A stretch of 39,639 bases of DNA, from IMG/VR virus record IMGVR_UViG_3300030107_004353, positions 1 to 39,639 of that record; one strand, given 5' to 3'. The notes below the pieces were generated by a model that did not search any database, was not told the origin of the DNA, and saw only the letters and a program-made list of their open reading frames with translations. The position numbers and the translations under genes are program-made. Shown here one piece after another: positions 1-7,389 of this stretch. Source of the stretch: a virus. Position 1 is the stretch's first letter; every line of letters begins with the position of its first letter.

Positions 1-80
1 TAACCCAAGTACAGGAAGACTTACAGCCACTCAGCTTGCAGGTACAATACAGACAGCAAGTCAAACTAACATAACAGGTG
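1..80. repeat. Terminal overlap, left copy
   Basis: Bases 1-78 are identical to 39560-39637; base 79 differs (t against g) and base 80 matches. An exact direct repeat at the two ends of a contig is the usual sign of a circular or circularly permuted genome assembled with overlap. Joining the copies restores one open reading frame through the junction. The repeat lies inside a fibre gene, so it need not be a physical end of the packaged DNA. Confidence 0.9.
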
Positions 81-1447
81 TTGGTACTATTTCAACTGGT
101 GTTTGGCAAGGAACTGCTATAGCTTCTGGTTATATAGCAGCCGATGCAATTACTGGTGCAAAAATAGCAGACGATGCACTTGACAGCGAACATTATACTG
201 ATGGTTCAATAGACACAGCTCATTTAGCTGCTGATGCTATTACAGGAGCTAAGATAGCCGATGATGCTATTAATAGTGAACACTATACAGATGGCTCGAT
301 TGATACTGCTCACATAGCAGATGACCAAGTTACTCTTGCAAAAATGGCAGGATTAACTAGAGGTAGTTTAATTATAGGGGATTCAAATGGTGACCCTTCT
401 GCGTTAGCAAAAGGTACTGCAAACTATATATTAACATCAGATGGCACAGATATTGCTTGGGCTGCTGCTCCTGATGCAACTAACGCATCTCATGTGTTAG
501 TAACAGATAACGAAAGCACAAATGAAGAAAACTTAATTACTTTTGTTGAAGGGGCTACAAGCTCTACTGGTAACGTAGGATTAGAAATGGATGGCAATCT
601 TACATATAACCCTAGCAGTGGAACATTAACGGCAACAGCATTTGCTGGAGCATTAACTGGTAACGTAACTGGTAATGCAAGTGGTACAGCAGCTACAGTA
701 ACATCAGGTACTCAAGCTAATATAACTACATTAGCCAATTTAACAACAAGTGGTGCTTTAAACGCAGGTTCAATTACATCTGGCTTTGGTACCATTGACA
801 CAGGTTCATCTGCTATTTCAACAACAGGTGCAGTAAGAACTGGTGATATTAATTTAGGACACGCATCTGATACTACGTTAGCAAGGTCAGCAACAGCTGA
901 AGTAACTATTGCAGGTACTTTAATAAAAAAAGTTGGTACAGAAAATATGTGGGTTCCAGCAACTGCTATGACTCCTAGAGATAACGCAGGATGTGCATCA
1001 ATAACTACAGTAGCAGCAGGCACAAATGGGCAACCAGACTTTCATGTATTAGATTTTGATAAAGATAGTACAGAATTTGCACAATTTTCAGTAGCAATGC
1101 CTAAGTCTTGGGATGGAGGAAATATTTATGCTTATTATTACTGGATAGGGCATACAGATACAAATGAAGTTAGATGGGACATACAAGTATTGTCAATAAA
1201 TAATAACGAGGAACTTGCTCAAGGATATGGGTCAGTAGTAGGCGTTACCGATACATCTTTAAATGACGCAACCAGAATAGCAATTAGTGATAAGACTAAT
1301 GCTATAGCATGTGGTGGTGCAGATAATGATTTATTATGTTTTCAAGTATCTAGGGACCATGACCACGCTGATGATGATATGGACGGAGATGCTAGACTGT
1401 GGGGAATATTGTTTGAATATACAACAAGTGCTAGTACGGATGCGTAA
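1..1447 (+). CDS. Tail fibre protein, C-terminal part (continues from 38955 across the junction)
   Basis: The frame is open from base 2 and continues the gene that starts at 38955; the joined product is 683 aa. The first recognisable ATG here (344) is internal, not a start. The N-terminal third of this part has a perfectly spaced 30-residue tandem repeat (bases 137-316). A block around TDNESTNEE and DGNLTYNPS (about 505-640) is a diverged copy of the block near 39450-39580, so the shaft grew by duplication. The last 170 residues lose the Thr/Gly/Ala-rich repeat character and contain Trp and Tyr, as expected for a globular tip or trimerisation domain. The low-complexity beta-rich style and the place after the tail genes indicate a fibre or receptor-binding role. 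The next gene starts directly after the stop. Confidence 0.8.
   Translation, partial: NPSTGRLTATQLAGTIQTASQTNITGVGTISTGVWQGTAIASGYIAADAITGAKIADDALDSEHYTDGSIDTAHLAADAITGAKIADDAINSEHYTDGSIDTAHIADDQVTLAKMAGLTRGSLIIGDSNGDPSALAKGTANYILTSDGTDIAWAAAPDATNASHVLVTDNESTNEENLITFVEGATSSTGNVGLEMDGNLTYNPSSGTLTATAFAGALTGNVTGNASGTAATVTSGTQANITTLANLTTSGALNAGSITSGFGTIDTGSSAISTTGAVRTGDINLGHASDTTLARSATAEVTIAGTLIKKVGTENMWVPATAMTPRDNAGCASITTVAAGTNGQPDFHVLDFDKDSTEFAQFSVAMPKSWDGGNIYAYYYWIGHTDTNEVRWDIQVLSINNNEELAQGYGSVVGVTDTSLNDATRIAISDKTNAIACGGADNDLLCFQVSRDHDHADDDMDGDARLWGILFEYTTSASTDA
137..316 (+). repeat. Two tandem 90-bp repeats encoding a 30-residue fibre unit
   Basis: Units 137-226 and 227-316 both encode AADAITGAKIADDA, a Leu-Asp or Ile-Asn variation, then SEHYTDGSIDTAH. 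A third partial unit (IADDQVTLAKMAG) follows. The DNA differs at many third positions while the protein is nearly identical, so the duplication is old and held by selection. Such units usually form the repetitive shaft of a phage fibre. Confidence 0.9.
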
Positions 1448-2380
1448 ATGGCAAGATTTGGGTATACAGTATTAGGCTTTGGTAGTTTTACAGCAGGGTC
1501 TGTTGCTGTAGGTGTATGGTCAACTGGAGCTGACCAACTTAGTTCAAATAGATTTGCTTCTGTAATATTAGGAAACTCAGCAGCAGCAACAATAGCAGGT
1601 GGATATGGTAGTGGTGGTCAAGTAGCTACTTCTGAAGATTGGGATGGTAATGCTTGGGAAGCTAGTGATGACAATTTATCAGCAGCATCTCATTCAGCAA
1701 CAGGTGGTGGTGGTGCGAGTGATGGTATATATATAGCAGGAAATAGGTCTGGGTCTGCAAGCAAAGTTACAGAAGATTGGAATGGTAGTGCTTGGGCAGC
1801 TAGTGATTCATGTAATTCAAACCATATTAACGGTGGTGGTTCAGCAGATAGTAAAAATGCTGCTATTGCTGTTGGTGGATATGCAAGTGGTGCTACAAGT
1901 GTTGCAGAAAATTATAATGGTTCTTCTTGGACAAATCTTGCTAGTGGATTAACTGCTAGATATTATTTACCCAACAATGCTTGTGGAGGAGCAACCAACT
2001 TTGCAGCAGTTACAGGAAAAAATGCTTCAGATGCAAGAGTAACTACTAACGAACATTGGACAGGTTCTATGGGAACTACAGGGTCTTGGGCAACAAGTGA
2101 TGCTATTACTACAGCTTTAGATGAAGACCCAGCGTGTTTTGGAAAGACTGCTGCTACTGACATAGTAGTTAGTCATGGTGAAACTGCTAGTGGTCCAGCA
2201 GGAACTACCTTAGAATATTTTTCAGGTGCATGGAGAACTGGTCCTACTGCCCCAGCAAGTGTTAGAAACAACTATGGTGGTGGTCAAACTGGTGCTGGTA
2301 TAACTGCTGGTGGATATTTAGAATCAGCAGGTGCATATCAAGATGATACTCGTATATATACAAGAGGTGGAAGCACATGA
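1448..2380 (+). CDS. Kelch-like beta-propeller fibre or adhesin
   Basis: A 310-aa Gly/Ser/Ala-rich protein starting immediately after the fibre stop. A motif of the form D-W-x-G-x-x-W recurs about every 46 residues: near 64-70, 110-116, 154-161, 203-214 and 257-262. Most copies are preceded by a Gly-Gly or similar turn and a beta strand. This spacing matches blades of a kelch or galactose-oxidase-type beta-propeller with five or six blades. There is no signal peptide. Next to the main fibre, a receptor-binding or fibre-tip role is the best inference. The four-base overlap with the next gene indicates co-translation. The family assignment rests on the repeat pattern only. Confidence 0.65.
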   Translation: MARFGYTVLGFGSFTAGSVAVGVWSTGADQLSSNRFASVILGNSAAATIAGGYGSGGQVATSEDWDGNAWEASDDNLSAASHSATGGGGASDGIYIAGNRSGSASKVTEDWNGSAWAASDSCNSNHINGGGSADSKNAAIAVGGYASGATSVAENYNGSSWTNLASGLTARYYLPNNACGGATNFAAVTGKNASDARVTTNEHWTGSMGTTGSWATSDAITTALDEDPACFGKTAATDIVVSHGETASGPAGTTLEYFSGAWRTGPTAPASVRNNYGGGQTGAGITAGGYLESAGAYQDDTRIYTRGGST

Positions 2381-2643
2381 GATATTGGTTAGTAGAAAAT
2401 ATTAATGCAAATACCACTCAAGGCAACGAAATAAAAAGACTTGAAATTAAAATGTATGGCAAGATTTTCACTACAAATAATAAGTGGGCAACAACTAACT
2501 GGGGAACTAGAGTTAGTGCAGTAGAAAAAACTAAAGCACAAGCACAAGCTATATTAGATGATAGAAGGAGTACAGTTGCTTCAGAGTGGGATGATTATCC
2601 AAGAAGCGTGAATGTACAGTCAGCAAGAGAGGTATTGCCATGA
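2377..2643 (+). CDS. Small unknown protein after the fibre genes
   Basis: An 88-aa protein starting in an ATGA overlap with the kelch-like gene. It is rich in Asn, Thr, Lys and Trp, has no cysteine, signal peptide or membrane segment, and ends in a mixed alpha-helical stretch (KTKAQAQAILDDRRSTVASEWDDYPRS). I do not recognise a family. Its stop overlaps the start of the next gene, so it belongs to the same transcription unit. A small virion or fibre-associated protein is possible, but nothing in the sequence proves it. Confidence 0.7.
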   Translation: MRYWLVENINANTTQGNEIKRLEIKMYGKIFTTNNKWATTNWGTRVSAVEKTKAQAQAILDDRRSTVASEWDDYPRSVNVQSAREVLP

Positions 2644-3269
2644 AAGATTTTCCAGCATTGTCAGATAAAAATGCAAAGAAAATGGAAGAATTGCGTAAAG
2701 AAGTAGAGGATTCTTTTAATAAAAAACAAATATATAGAACTGAAACTCAAATGCGTTATTCTGTTTTAAACGATTCTAGTTTTCCTACTAGAGCAGGTAA
2801 GTATTGGCAATGTGTAAGAGAACAAGCAAGTATGTACGAAAACTTAGCTTGGCTTTCTTTTGAGTACAGGCAACACGCAATAGAGTTAGAAAAAACAAAA
2901 GAACAGCACGAAAAAGCCACAGATAAATATGAAAAGCAACTTCTTCAGATAGAAATAGAAAAGCTAGAATGGAAAATAAAAGATGCTGAAAGAGTTGGCA
3001 ATGATAGGGTACGAGAAATTGAACTGTGGTCTAAGTTAAAAAAAGAATTAGATGATGGTAGTTTTGATACTAAAAACGTAGAAACAGACAGTCTTGATGC
3101 TGTGCATAAAGCATTACTATCAAGAGCAGACGTACTTAATCCTTATCATAATCCTAGTGAAATTTTGAATGTTCATGGTCCATTAGATACAATCAAAAAA
3201 GATATAGATATATCTCTGTCAGATGCAGAGCATATTAAAAAGGGTCTAAGTCATAAGGAGGAGAAATGA
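2640..3269 (+). CDS. Helical coiled-coil protein, unknown
   Basis: A 209-aa charged protein, overlapping its neighbours by four bases at each end. Residues about 70-145 are a continuous Lys/Glu-rich helix with heptad-like spacing of hydrophobics, so a coiled coil is likely. The N-terminal half has aromatic residues (YWQCVREQASMYENLAWLSFEYRQHAIE) that could form a small helical bundle. No enzyme motif or membrane segment is seen. The 3' end carries the strong ribosome site AAGGAGGAG for the next gene. Its position between fibres and probable lysis genes does not settle its role. Confidence 0.7.
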   Translation: MKDFPALSDKNAKKMEELRKEVEDSFNKKQIYRTETQMRYSVLNDSSFPTRAGKYWQCVREQASMYENLAWLSFEYRQHAIELEKTKEQHEKATDKYEKQLLQIEIEKLEWKIKDAERVGNDRVREIELWSKLKKELDDGSFDTKNVETDSLDAVHKALLSRADVLNPYHNPSEILNVHGPLDTIKKDIDISLSDAEHIKKGLSHKEEK

Positions 3270-3475
3270 CTACTGAAGAACAAGTTAAACAGGATTTACT
3301 AGCTTTAGTCCAAGTTAGAAATCAAAGAATAGCCGAACTTGAATTACAAAATTTGGCTTTAAGTAGAAACCAGTGCAAAGGAGAGTGCGACAATGCCAAT
3401 GGGGAAAGCATACAAGTACAAAAAGCCGAAAGTAAAGACAAGAAAGTCTTCGGTGAAAAGCAAGAAGCCAAATAG
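3266..3475 (+). CDS. Short coiled-coil protein, unknown
   Basis: A 69-aa protein with the strong ribosome site AAGGAGGAG inside the previous gene and an ATGA overlap. Residues 3-35 form an amphipathic Leu/Gln/Glu helix; the rest is Lys/Glu-rich and probably disordered, with two cysteines in KGECD context. No membrane segment and no known family. It could pair with the longer coiled-coil protein just upstream, which is inference from adjacency and similar character. Confidence 0.65.
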   Translation: MTTEEQVKQDLLALVQVRNQRIAELELQNLALSRNQCKGECDNANGESIQVQKAESKDKKVFGEKQEAK

Positions 3476-3484
3476 GAGGAGATA

Positions 3485-3715
3485 ATGATGAAATTATTTA
3501 CATCGTTAATGCCATTAATACCACAACCATATAAGAACATTATCAAATTCTTTATATCTACACTTAAAAATGTAAATGAAAAGGAAGAACTAGAAAGAAT
3601 AGGTAAACTGTTCGCTGATATTCTTGAAGATGGACACGTTAGTCCTCAAGAGTGGTTGTCACTAGCAGGTAAAAATGGATTAGGTATATTATCAGGTAAT
3701 GGCTCAAAGAAATGA
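3485..3715 (+). CDS. Small helical protein before the membrane-protein cassette
   Basis: A 76-aa protein with the ribosome site AGGAGGAG followed by two adjacent ATG codons (3485 and 3488); either may be used. The N-terminal 30 residues are moderately hydrophobic with a proline (SLMPLIPQPYKNIIKFFIST) and could form a membrane-surface helix. The rest (ERIGKLFADILEDGHVSPQEW) looks like a small soluble helical domain. The stop overlaps the start of a two-helix membrane protein, so the two are translationally coupled. A role with the lysis cassette is possible. Confidence 0.65.
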   Translation: MMKLFTSLMPLIPQPYKNIIKFFISTLKNVNEKEELERIGKLFADILEDGHVSPQEWLSLAGKNGLGILSGNGSKK

Positions 3716-3864
3716 TAGGTAAGTTAAGACCTCAGATTTTTTTGGCTATAGTAGTTCTAGGCATATTAGCAGCTATTGGTGCATTAAAAGGTGTGCCTGA
3801 ACTAGCAACTGCTACCATAGGTGGCATAATAGCATTAGGCATGAAAGTCCTAGAGAATGAATAA
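3712..3864 (+). CDS. Holin-like two-helix membrane micro-protein
   Basis: A 50-aa protein in an ATGA overlap with the previous gene, and its stop TAATG overlaps the next start. It has a short positive N-terminus (MIGKLRPQ), a hydrophobic segment at about 9-25 (IFLAIVVLGILAAIGAL), a Gly-Val-Pro turn, a second hydrophobic segment at about 31-45 (ATATIGGIIALGM), and a charged tail. Two short transmembrane helices in about 50 residues fit a class II-like holin. No sequence family is recognised, so the call rests on topology and on neighbouring small membrane proteins. Confidence 0.55.
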   Translation: MIGKLRPQIFLAIVVLGILAAIGALKGVPELATATIGGIIALGMKVLENE

Positions 3865-4145
3865 TGGAAGTACAAATAGGTAAAACTAAATATAATGTTA
3901 CCTTCGGCTCAGTATTATTCGTATTAACCACATTAGTAGCAATCATAGGTACTTATGTTACTTTGCAAACTAATATAGCCACAATGCAACAAGACATTGA
4001 AACTCTCCAAGCTGAAGTAAAAGAAGTTAAGGAAAACTCTGGTGCAACTGGGATTATTGAACTTAGAGGATTGCTAGACGTAACATCTACAAAGCTGAAT
4101 TACATAGAAAAGACACTAGATGCTCTTGATTCAGCTATAAGATGA
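3864..4145 (+). CDS. Single-TM coiled-coil membrane protein, possibly spanin- or antiholin-like
   Basis: A 93-aa protein overlapping the two-helix membrane protein by one base. One transmembrane helix lies at about residues 15-34 (SVLFVLTTLVAIIGTYVTL). A long coiled coil follows at about 36-90 (MQQDIETLQAEVKEVKE). A membrane anchor followed by a periplasmic coiled coil is the layout of an inner-membrane spanin, and some holin partners share it. No lipoprotein partner is visible, so the assignment is tentative. The ATGA at its end couples it to the next micro-gene. Confidence 0.55.
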   Translation: MEVQIGKTKYNVTFGSVLFVLTTLVAIIGTYVTLQTNIATMQQDIETLQAEVKEVKENSGATGIIELRGLLDVTSTKLNYIEKTLDALDSAIR

Positions 4146-4267
4146 GTAAGAAACGTAAAGAAGTAGACCTAAGAAAAAAGACTAAGAAGAAATTATATGT
4201 TTCTACCTTTTTGCTTGGGTTGTGTTTAGCAGGTATGATAATTATAGGAGAAGTAAACGCAAGATGA
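4142..4267 (+). CDS. Basic single-TM micro-protein
   Basis: A 41-aa protein overlapping both neighbours by four bases. The first 18 residues contain 10 Lys or Arg residues; one hydrophobic helix follows (YVSTFLLGLCLAGMIIIG). The short tail is EVNAR. The layout (positive-inside N-terminus, one helix, almost nothing outside) could be a membrane regulator, a small holin partner or a signal-anchor peptide. A single Cys in LGLCLAG resembles a lipobox (L-x-L-C), so processing as a tiny lipoprotein is a second possibility. Confidence 0.5.
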   Translation: MSKKRKEVDLRKKTKKKLYVSTFLLGLCLAGMIIIGEVNAR

Positions 4268-5574
4268 AACGAATTTGGAAAACATTTAAAGATTTTGTAG
4301 TTCCTTTTCTTAAAGGATTCGGAAGCACAACCTTAAAAATTATAACTCTACTATCTGTTTGTATAGGTGCAGTAGGTCTTGCTATTACTCTTATTAATCC
4401 AGTTAACTTATGGTGGACTATATCTCCGATTGAAACAAGATACTTTGTTATTGGTTACTCTTTGGTTATAGAGTACCTAGAGTTCGTGCAATTATATTAT
4501 TGGTATAGCATTGGCTTATCTGCGAGTTTAATTGTTTTTGGGTACTCCATACACATTAGGAGCTTAAAAGCGTTATATGAGGGTATTAAGGCTTCTCCAA
4601 GGGCATTATTATATTCTCCGATAACTATTTATAGAGAACTTGTAGAGTTTAGGGATTGGTTATTTGAAAAGATTGAATATCTAAATGGGGAGTCAGCTAA
4701 GTGGAGAAGGTTCTTTAATATAATGAAGAGTCCGTACAGTTTGCTTCGTAGCTTTGGATTAAGTCCTCAGCTTGCAATTACGCTGCTAGTAGGTGCAGGT
4801 GCTACAGGTACAGCAGTAGGTGTGGCAGAAGTTATACAGGAGAGAAGTTTCTCAAATGGGGACGCAGGTATATATCTTGCACCATCAAACTTACCTAACG
4901 AGGATTTAGAAAGAGAAATGGCGTTTAGAAAAGACGGACCTGACAATACGCTTAGAGTAATTCTTAATGAAACTCCTGTAGAGGAAGTAAATATATCTAA
5001 CGTAAACCTAGGAACGTCATTTGCAAGTAATGGACAACCATCTGCTCTACCATCAGGAAAGACCGAGGCGATATTAATAGACGGAAACGGAACTAGGATT
5101 GAGATAGGAAAGCTGACGTTTTCTAGGAACAGTTGCAAGACTCTTAATTTAGAAAATATAAACGCAAACAAAGTAACTATTAAGGACAACCAAGCAGACG
5201 GATTGTCTATATATCAAAGTGCTACAAGCACACAACCAAACCTAAGAGTAAGTGGTGGAAACTACATGAGTGATTTACTAGAAACTTCTGGTGGTACTTA
5301 TGACCGACTTTGGATTGCACCTTTAGATAGCCTTACTACATCAGTAACTAGGGTTAACACAATGATATTGGATAACATCGTATCTAGTGGGGGAACTTGT
5401 GATTTAAAGAAACTGAATATCGGAGAACTTGTTATTGAGTTCAATAGAATAGGTGGAGATAGTTCATTGGTAAGCAAAGCGTTTACTGTGAGTTCTACTG
5501 TTAAAAGTGCTAATTGGTCAGTAACAGGTAACATTGAAGTTCTTATGGCAGAAGTAGCGAGGCAACCTGACTAA
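4264..5574 (+). CDS. Membrane-anchored protein with large beta-rich C-terminal domain
   Basis: A 436-aa protein. I chose the ATG at 4264 (ATGA overlap with the micro-gene) over the ATG at 4222, which would add 14 residues and lie within the upstream gene. Residues about 24-43 are a clear transmembrane helix. Residues 58-100 contain one or two more, rich in Tyr. Residues about 168-188 (LAITLLVGAGATGTAVGVAEV) look like a last Gly/Ala-rich helix. From 190 to 436 the protein changes to short beta strands with Asn/Ser/Thr turns (VNISNVNL, LNLENINANKVTIKD, MILDNIV), suggestive of a right-handed beta-helix. No enzyme motif is seen. Possible roles are superinfection exclusion, lysis or surface modification; none is proven. 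Confidence 0.6.
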   Translation: MKRIWKTFKDFVVPFLKGFGSTTLKIITLLSVCIGAVGLAITLINPVNLWWTISPIETRYFVIGYSLVIEYLEFVQLYYWYSIGLSASLIVFGYSIHIRSLKALYEGIKASPRALLYSPITIYRELVEFRDWLFEKIEYLNGESAKWRRFFNIMKSPYSLLRSFGLSPQLAITLLVGAGATGTAVGVAEVIQERSFSNGDAGIYLAPSNLPNEDLEREMAFRKDGPDNTLRVILNETPVEEVNISNVNLGTSFASNGQPSALPSGKTEAILIDGNGTRIEIGKLTFSRNSCKTLNLENINANKVTIKDNQADGLSIYQSATSTQPNLRVSGGNYMSDLLETSGGTYDRLWIAPLDSLTTSVTRVNTMILDNIVSSGGTCDLKKLNIGELVIEFNRIGGDSSLVSKAFTVSSTVKSANWSVTGNIEVLMAEVARQPD

Positions 5575-5732
5575 TGCCCCTGTATGAGTATCTATGCCAC
5601 AATGATGATTGCGAAACTAACGCTTTTGAAGTTCTTAGCAGTTACGAAGAAAAAGAAATAGCGACTTGCCCAAAGTGTAAAGAAAGAAGCACGGACAGAA
5701 AGAAGTTCTATCAGTTTGATTTTAGAATGTAA
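5574..5732 (+). CDS. FmdB-like zinc ribbon micro-protein
   Basis: A 52-aa protein starting in a one-base TAATG overlap with the previous stop. It begins MPLYEYLC, and has C8, C13, C32 and C35 in a C-x4-C ... C-P-K-C arrangement. The start MPxYEYxC and the later CPKC are typical of the FmdB-type putative regulatory zinc ribbon. The usual family function is unknown. The gene is too short for many gene finders, but the cysteine pattern and the coupled start support it. Confidence 0.75.
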   Translation: MPLYEYLCHNDDCETNAFEVLSSYEEKEIATCPKCKERSTDRKKFYQFDFRM

Positions 5733-5835
5733 GGGTTTACCTCACGGAAGGAATTACTGCAAACTAAGAGTATACAGAGACGGATTGTGCAAGGAGCATC
5801 ATTACTATTTTGTAAAGAAGCACGGGGGCAAATAA
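5716..5835 (+). CDS. Cys/His micro-protein, probable TTG start
   Basis: The frame encodes ILECKGLPHGRNYCKL, then RVYRDGLCKEHHYYF, ending in KKHGGK. C5, H10, C15, C25, H28 and H29 make a compact zinc-binding pattern that is unlikely by chance. No ATG exists between the upstream in-frame stop and the first cysteine, so TTG at 5716 is the likely start, giving 39 aa and a 17-base overlap with the FmdB-like gene. An AGAAAG purine tract lies just upstream. The stop codon sits in the loop of a GC hairpin, so this is the last gene of the plus block. Confidence 0.55.
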   Translation: MILECKGLPHGRNYCKLRVYRDGLCKEHHYYFVKKHGGK

Positions 5836-5841
5836 GCCCCC
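5824..5841 (+). terminator. Hairpin at the end of the plus block
   Basis: A perfect stem GGGGGC / GCCCCC with a six-base loop AAATAA containing the last stop codon. There is no T-run after it, so it is not a textbook intrinsic terminator. A second stem, AGAACT / AGTTCT (5855-5876), follows and carries a run of five T in its loop. Position at the convergence of the two gene blocks supports termination or 3'-end protection. Confidence 0.5.
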
Positions 5842-5946
5842 ATACTCCGAAAGGAGAACTATTTTTCAACAGTTCTAATTAAATTCTATTTTAGAATGAG
5901 TCCTTTACGCAATAGGACAGTTTGGTTTTATGCTTTTCAGAATGTT
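5842..5946. other. Convergent intergenic spacer with three small hairpins
   Basis: The spacer separates the ends of the plus and minus blocks. It holds AGAACT/AGTTCT (5855-5876), ATTCTA/TAGAAT (5883-5897) and GTCCT/AGGAC (5900-5918). All work on both strands. None has a strong U-tract. They could terminate or protect both converging transcripts. No gene is seen. Confidence 0.5.
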
Positions 5947-6336
5947 TTATATTGGCACATCTAACGAGGAATCAAGACTTTTTTGTATGCGTCTTTCATC
6001 TTTTCTTATGTCTGCAGTTAACTCTAGGAATGTTTCTAGTTCCATTGTGATTAAGTGAACCGCGTTGCTATTGTTTACCTTATGTGTTTGAGCAACTATA
6101 GGTATCTTTCTAGTTGCGTTGCCAGCATCTCGCGCCTGTTCTACTGCCTTAAGTGTCCTACTCGACACAACCTTACCTGCCTTAACTTCAAGTGCAAACC
6201 TGTGTGATTCCACATCAGGAACATGACCGTCAGTGCCAGACCTTCCTGTAACAGGGTTTCTTTTTGCACCTACCTCGCGACCACCAATAGCTTCAGCCCA
6301 CCAACGTTCCCATTTTTTCCAAGTTGACTTATCCAT
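5947..6336 (-). CDS. PD-(D/E)XK nuclease, Holliday-junction-resolvase-like
   Basis: A 129-aa protein, the last gene of the minus block. The core pattern is G-T-D at 34-36, P-D at 40-41 and E-V-K at 50-52 in the string PDVESHRFALEVK. This is the PD-(D/E)XK active site with D41, E50 and K52. An acidic N-terminal helix (KKWERWWAEAIGG) precedes it. Small phage proteins of this type act as resolvases or structure-specific nucleases, cleaving branched DNA during recombination or before packaging. Its start overlaps the helicase loader gene by eight bases, and GAAAGG serves as ribosome site. A host-DNA-degrading endonuclease is an alternative. Confidence 0.75.
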   Translation of the reverse strand: MDKSTWKKWERWWAEAIGGREVGAKRNPVTGRSGTDGHVPDVESHRFALEVKAGKVVSSRTLKAVEQARDAGNATRKIPIVAQTHKVNNSNAVHLITMELETFLELTADIRKDERRIQKSLDSSLDVPI

Positions 6337-7201
6337 TTCTGTTTGCCTTTCTCCTTACACTAGCCCCTTGCAAGATTACGTGCTTAGATAGCGAGTAGTC
6401 TTGTAATCTATCTGCACACGCTGAGCCAAGATATTTAGCCCACTCAGATTGATTGATGTTGCTAGTGATAAATGTTGGGAGTTTGGTTTCATAACGTGTG
6501 TCTATTATGTCGAACAAGACCTGCCTACTCCAATCAGTAGCGTACTCTTGCCCTAAATCGTCTAACACAAGATAGTTTATTTTTTCAATTTTATCAAGGT
6601 ACTTAATCCACTTATCGCTACTGTGTTGAGAAATCCATGACCTACTGTTGCTCATGATTTGACGAACCGTGGTGTAATAGACTGACTTGCCCATCCCGAT
6701 TAGGTTTGATGCCGAAGCCTTAGCTAAGTGTGTCTTGCCTAGACCCGGAGGACCTGTCATGATTAACCAAGGATTAGCCTTGTCGTTTATCCAATCAATA
6801 ACAGTTTGCTTTGCGTGTGCTCCATCATCATACATAGAGCCATCAAACGTGCTAAACATAGGTATGTCTGACCCCTGCACAAGACCCGACTGCTCCCAAA
6901 GAAACTGTTTCTGGTTACCTGCAGTCTCAGCAATTAAACAAGCACATGGAAAAGCTTTCCCAAAATCAGGGTGCCCTACTGCAAAGTTCCCACCTAGCCA
7001 CTTATCTCCCTCGCAGACACATTCTTTGGGTGCCTTCCACCTCACACTAGGGTCTTTCTCTGCAGACTTTGAGAGTTCGTTTAACTCTGCCATTGTGTAG
7101 TTACTTGATAGTTTGTTTGACTTATCAGGTAGCACAGGAACTTTGCCCTGTGCTACTTTTCTTGGGTCTAAATCATCAAACAATGGTTTGAACTCACTCA
7201 T
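6329..7201 (-). CDS. DnaC/IstB-like helicase loader ATPase
   Basis: A 290-aa AAA+ protein. Walker A is GPPGLGKTH with K156, Walker B is YLVLDDLGQE with D214 and D215, and a sensor-1 segment TFITSN follows; this order and the length suit the DnaC/DnaI loader family. An N-terminal region contains CVCEG, then CACLIAE, possibly a metal site. A loader would bring a hexameric helicase onto phage DNA. No helicase gene is seen here, so host DnaB is the probable client. The start at 7201 is in an ATGA overlap with the preceding small gene and lacks a strong ribosome site, so it depends on coupling. Confidence 0.85.
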   Translation of the reverse strand: MSEFKPLFDDLDPRKVAQGKVPVLPDKSNKLSSNYTMAELNELSKSAEKDPSVRWKAPKECVCEGDKWLGGNFAVGHPDFGKAFPCACLIAETAGNQKQFLWEQSGLVQGSDIPMFSTFDGSMYDDGAHAKQTVIDWINDKANPWLIMTGPPGLGKTHLAKASASNLIGMGKSVYYTTVRQIMSNSRSWISQHSSDKWIKYLDKIEKINYLVLDDLGQEYATDWSRQVLFDIIDTRYETKLPTFITSNINQSEWAKYLGSACADRLQDYSLSKHVILQGASVRRKANRNG

Positions 7202-7389
7202 ATCTTAAACCTCAAATCATAAGAATCTAATGAAAGTTCCCCTTCAAATTCATCAGGATTTTTTATTGCCCATATCATGTCTTCTGTACTCCCCTTGTAG
7301 ATACATCTCAAAGGGTGTCCTTCCTTGTGAAAGTAAACTTCCCAATCGTCTCTTTCCCCCATGCCTAACTTTTCTTTTTCATCACTCAT
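7198..7389 (-). CDS. Small acidic unknown protein
   Basis: A 63-aa protein from ATG 7389, in a TGATG overlap with the upstream stop; the ATG at 7410 lies in the coding region of that gene and is less likely. It contains WEVYFHKEGHPLRCIYKG, TEDMIWAIKNPDEF and a short acidic tail, consistent with a small alpha/beta domain. No family is recognised. It is sandwiched between a zinc protein and the helicase loader with overlapping ends, so it is probably made in step with them and may assist replication. Confidence 0.65.
   Translation of the reverse strand: MSDEKEKLGMGERDDWEVYFHKEGHPLRCIYKGSTEDMIWAIKNPDEFEGELSLDSYDLRFKI

Noticed and set aside
344-346. ATG 344 as start of a 367-aa fibre gene
   Set aside because: The frame is open from base 2 with fibre repeats upstream, and it continues the gene from 38955; this ATG is internal.
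4767-5534. Antisense open frames opposite the membrane-anchored protein
   Set aside because: They lack ribosome sites, lie fully within a coupled plus-strand gene and have the composition of a reversed coding strand.
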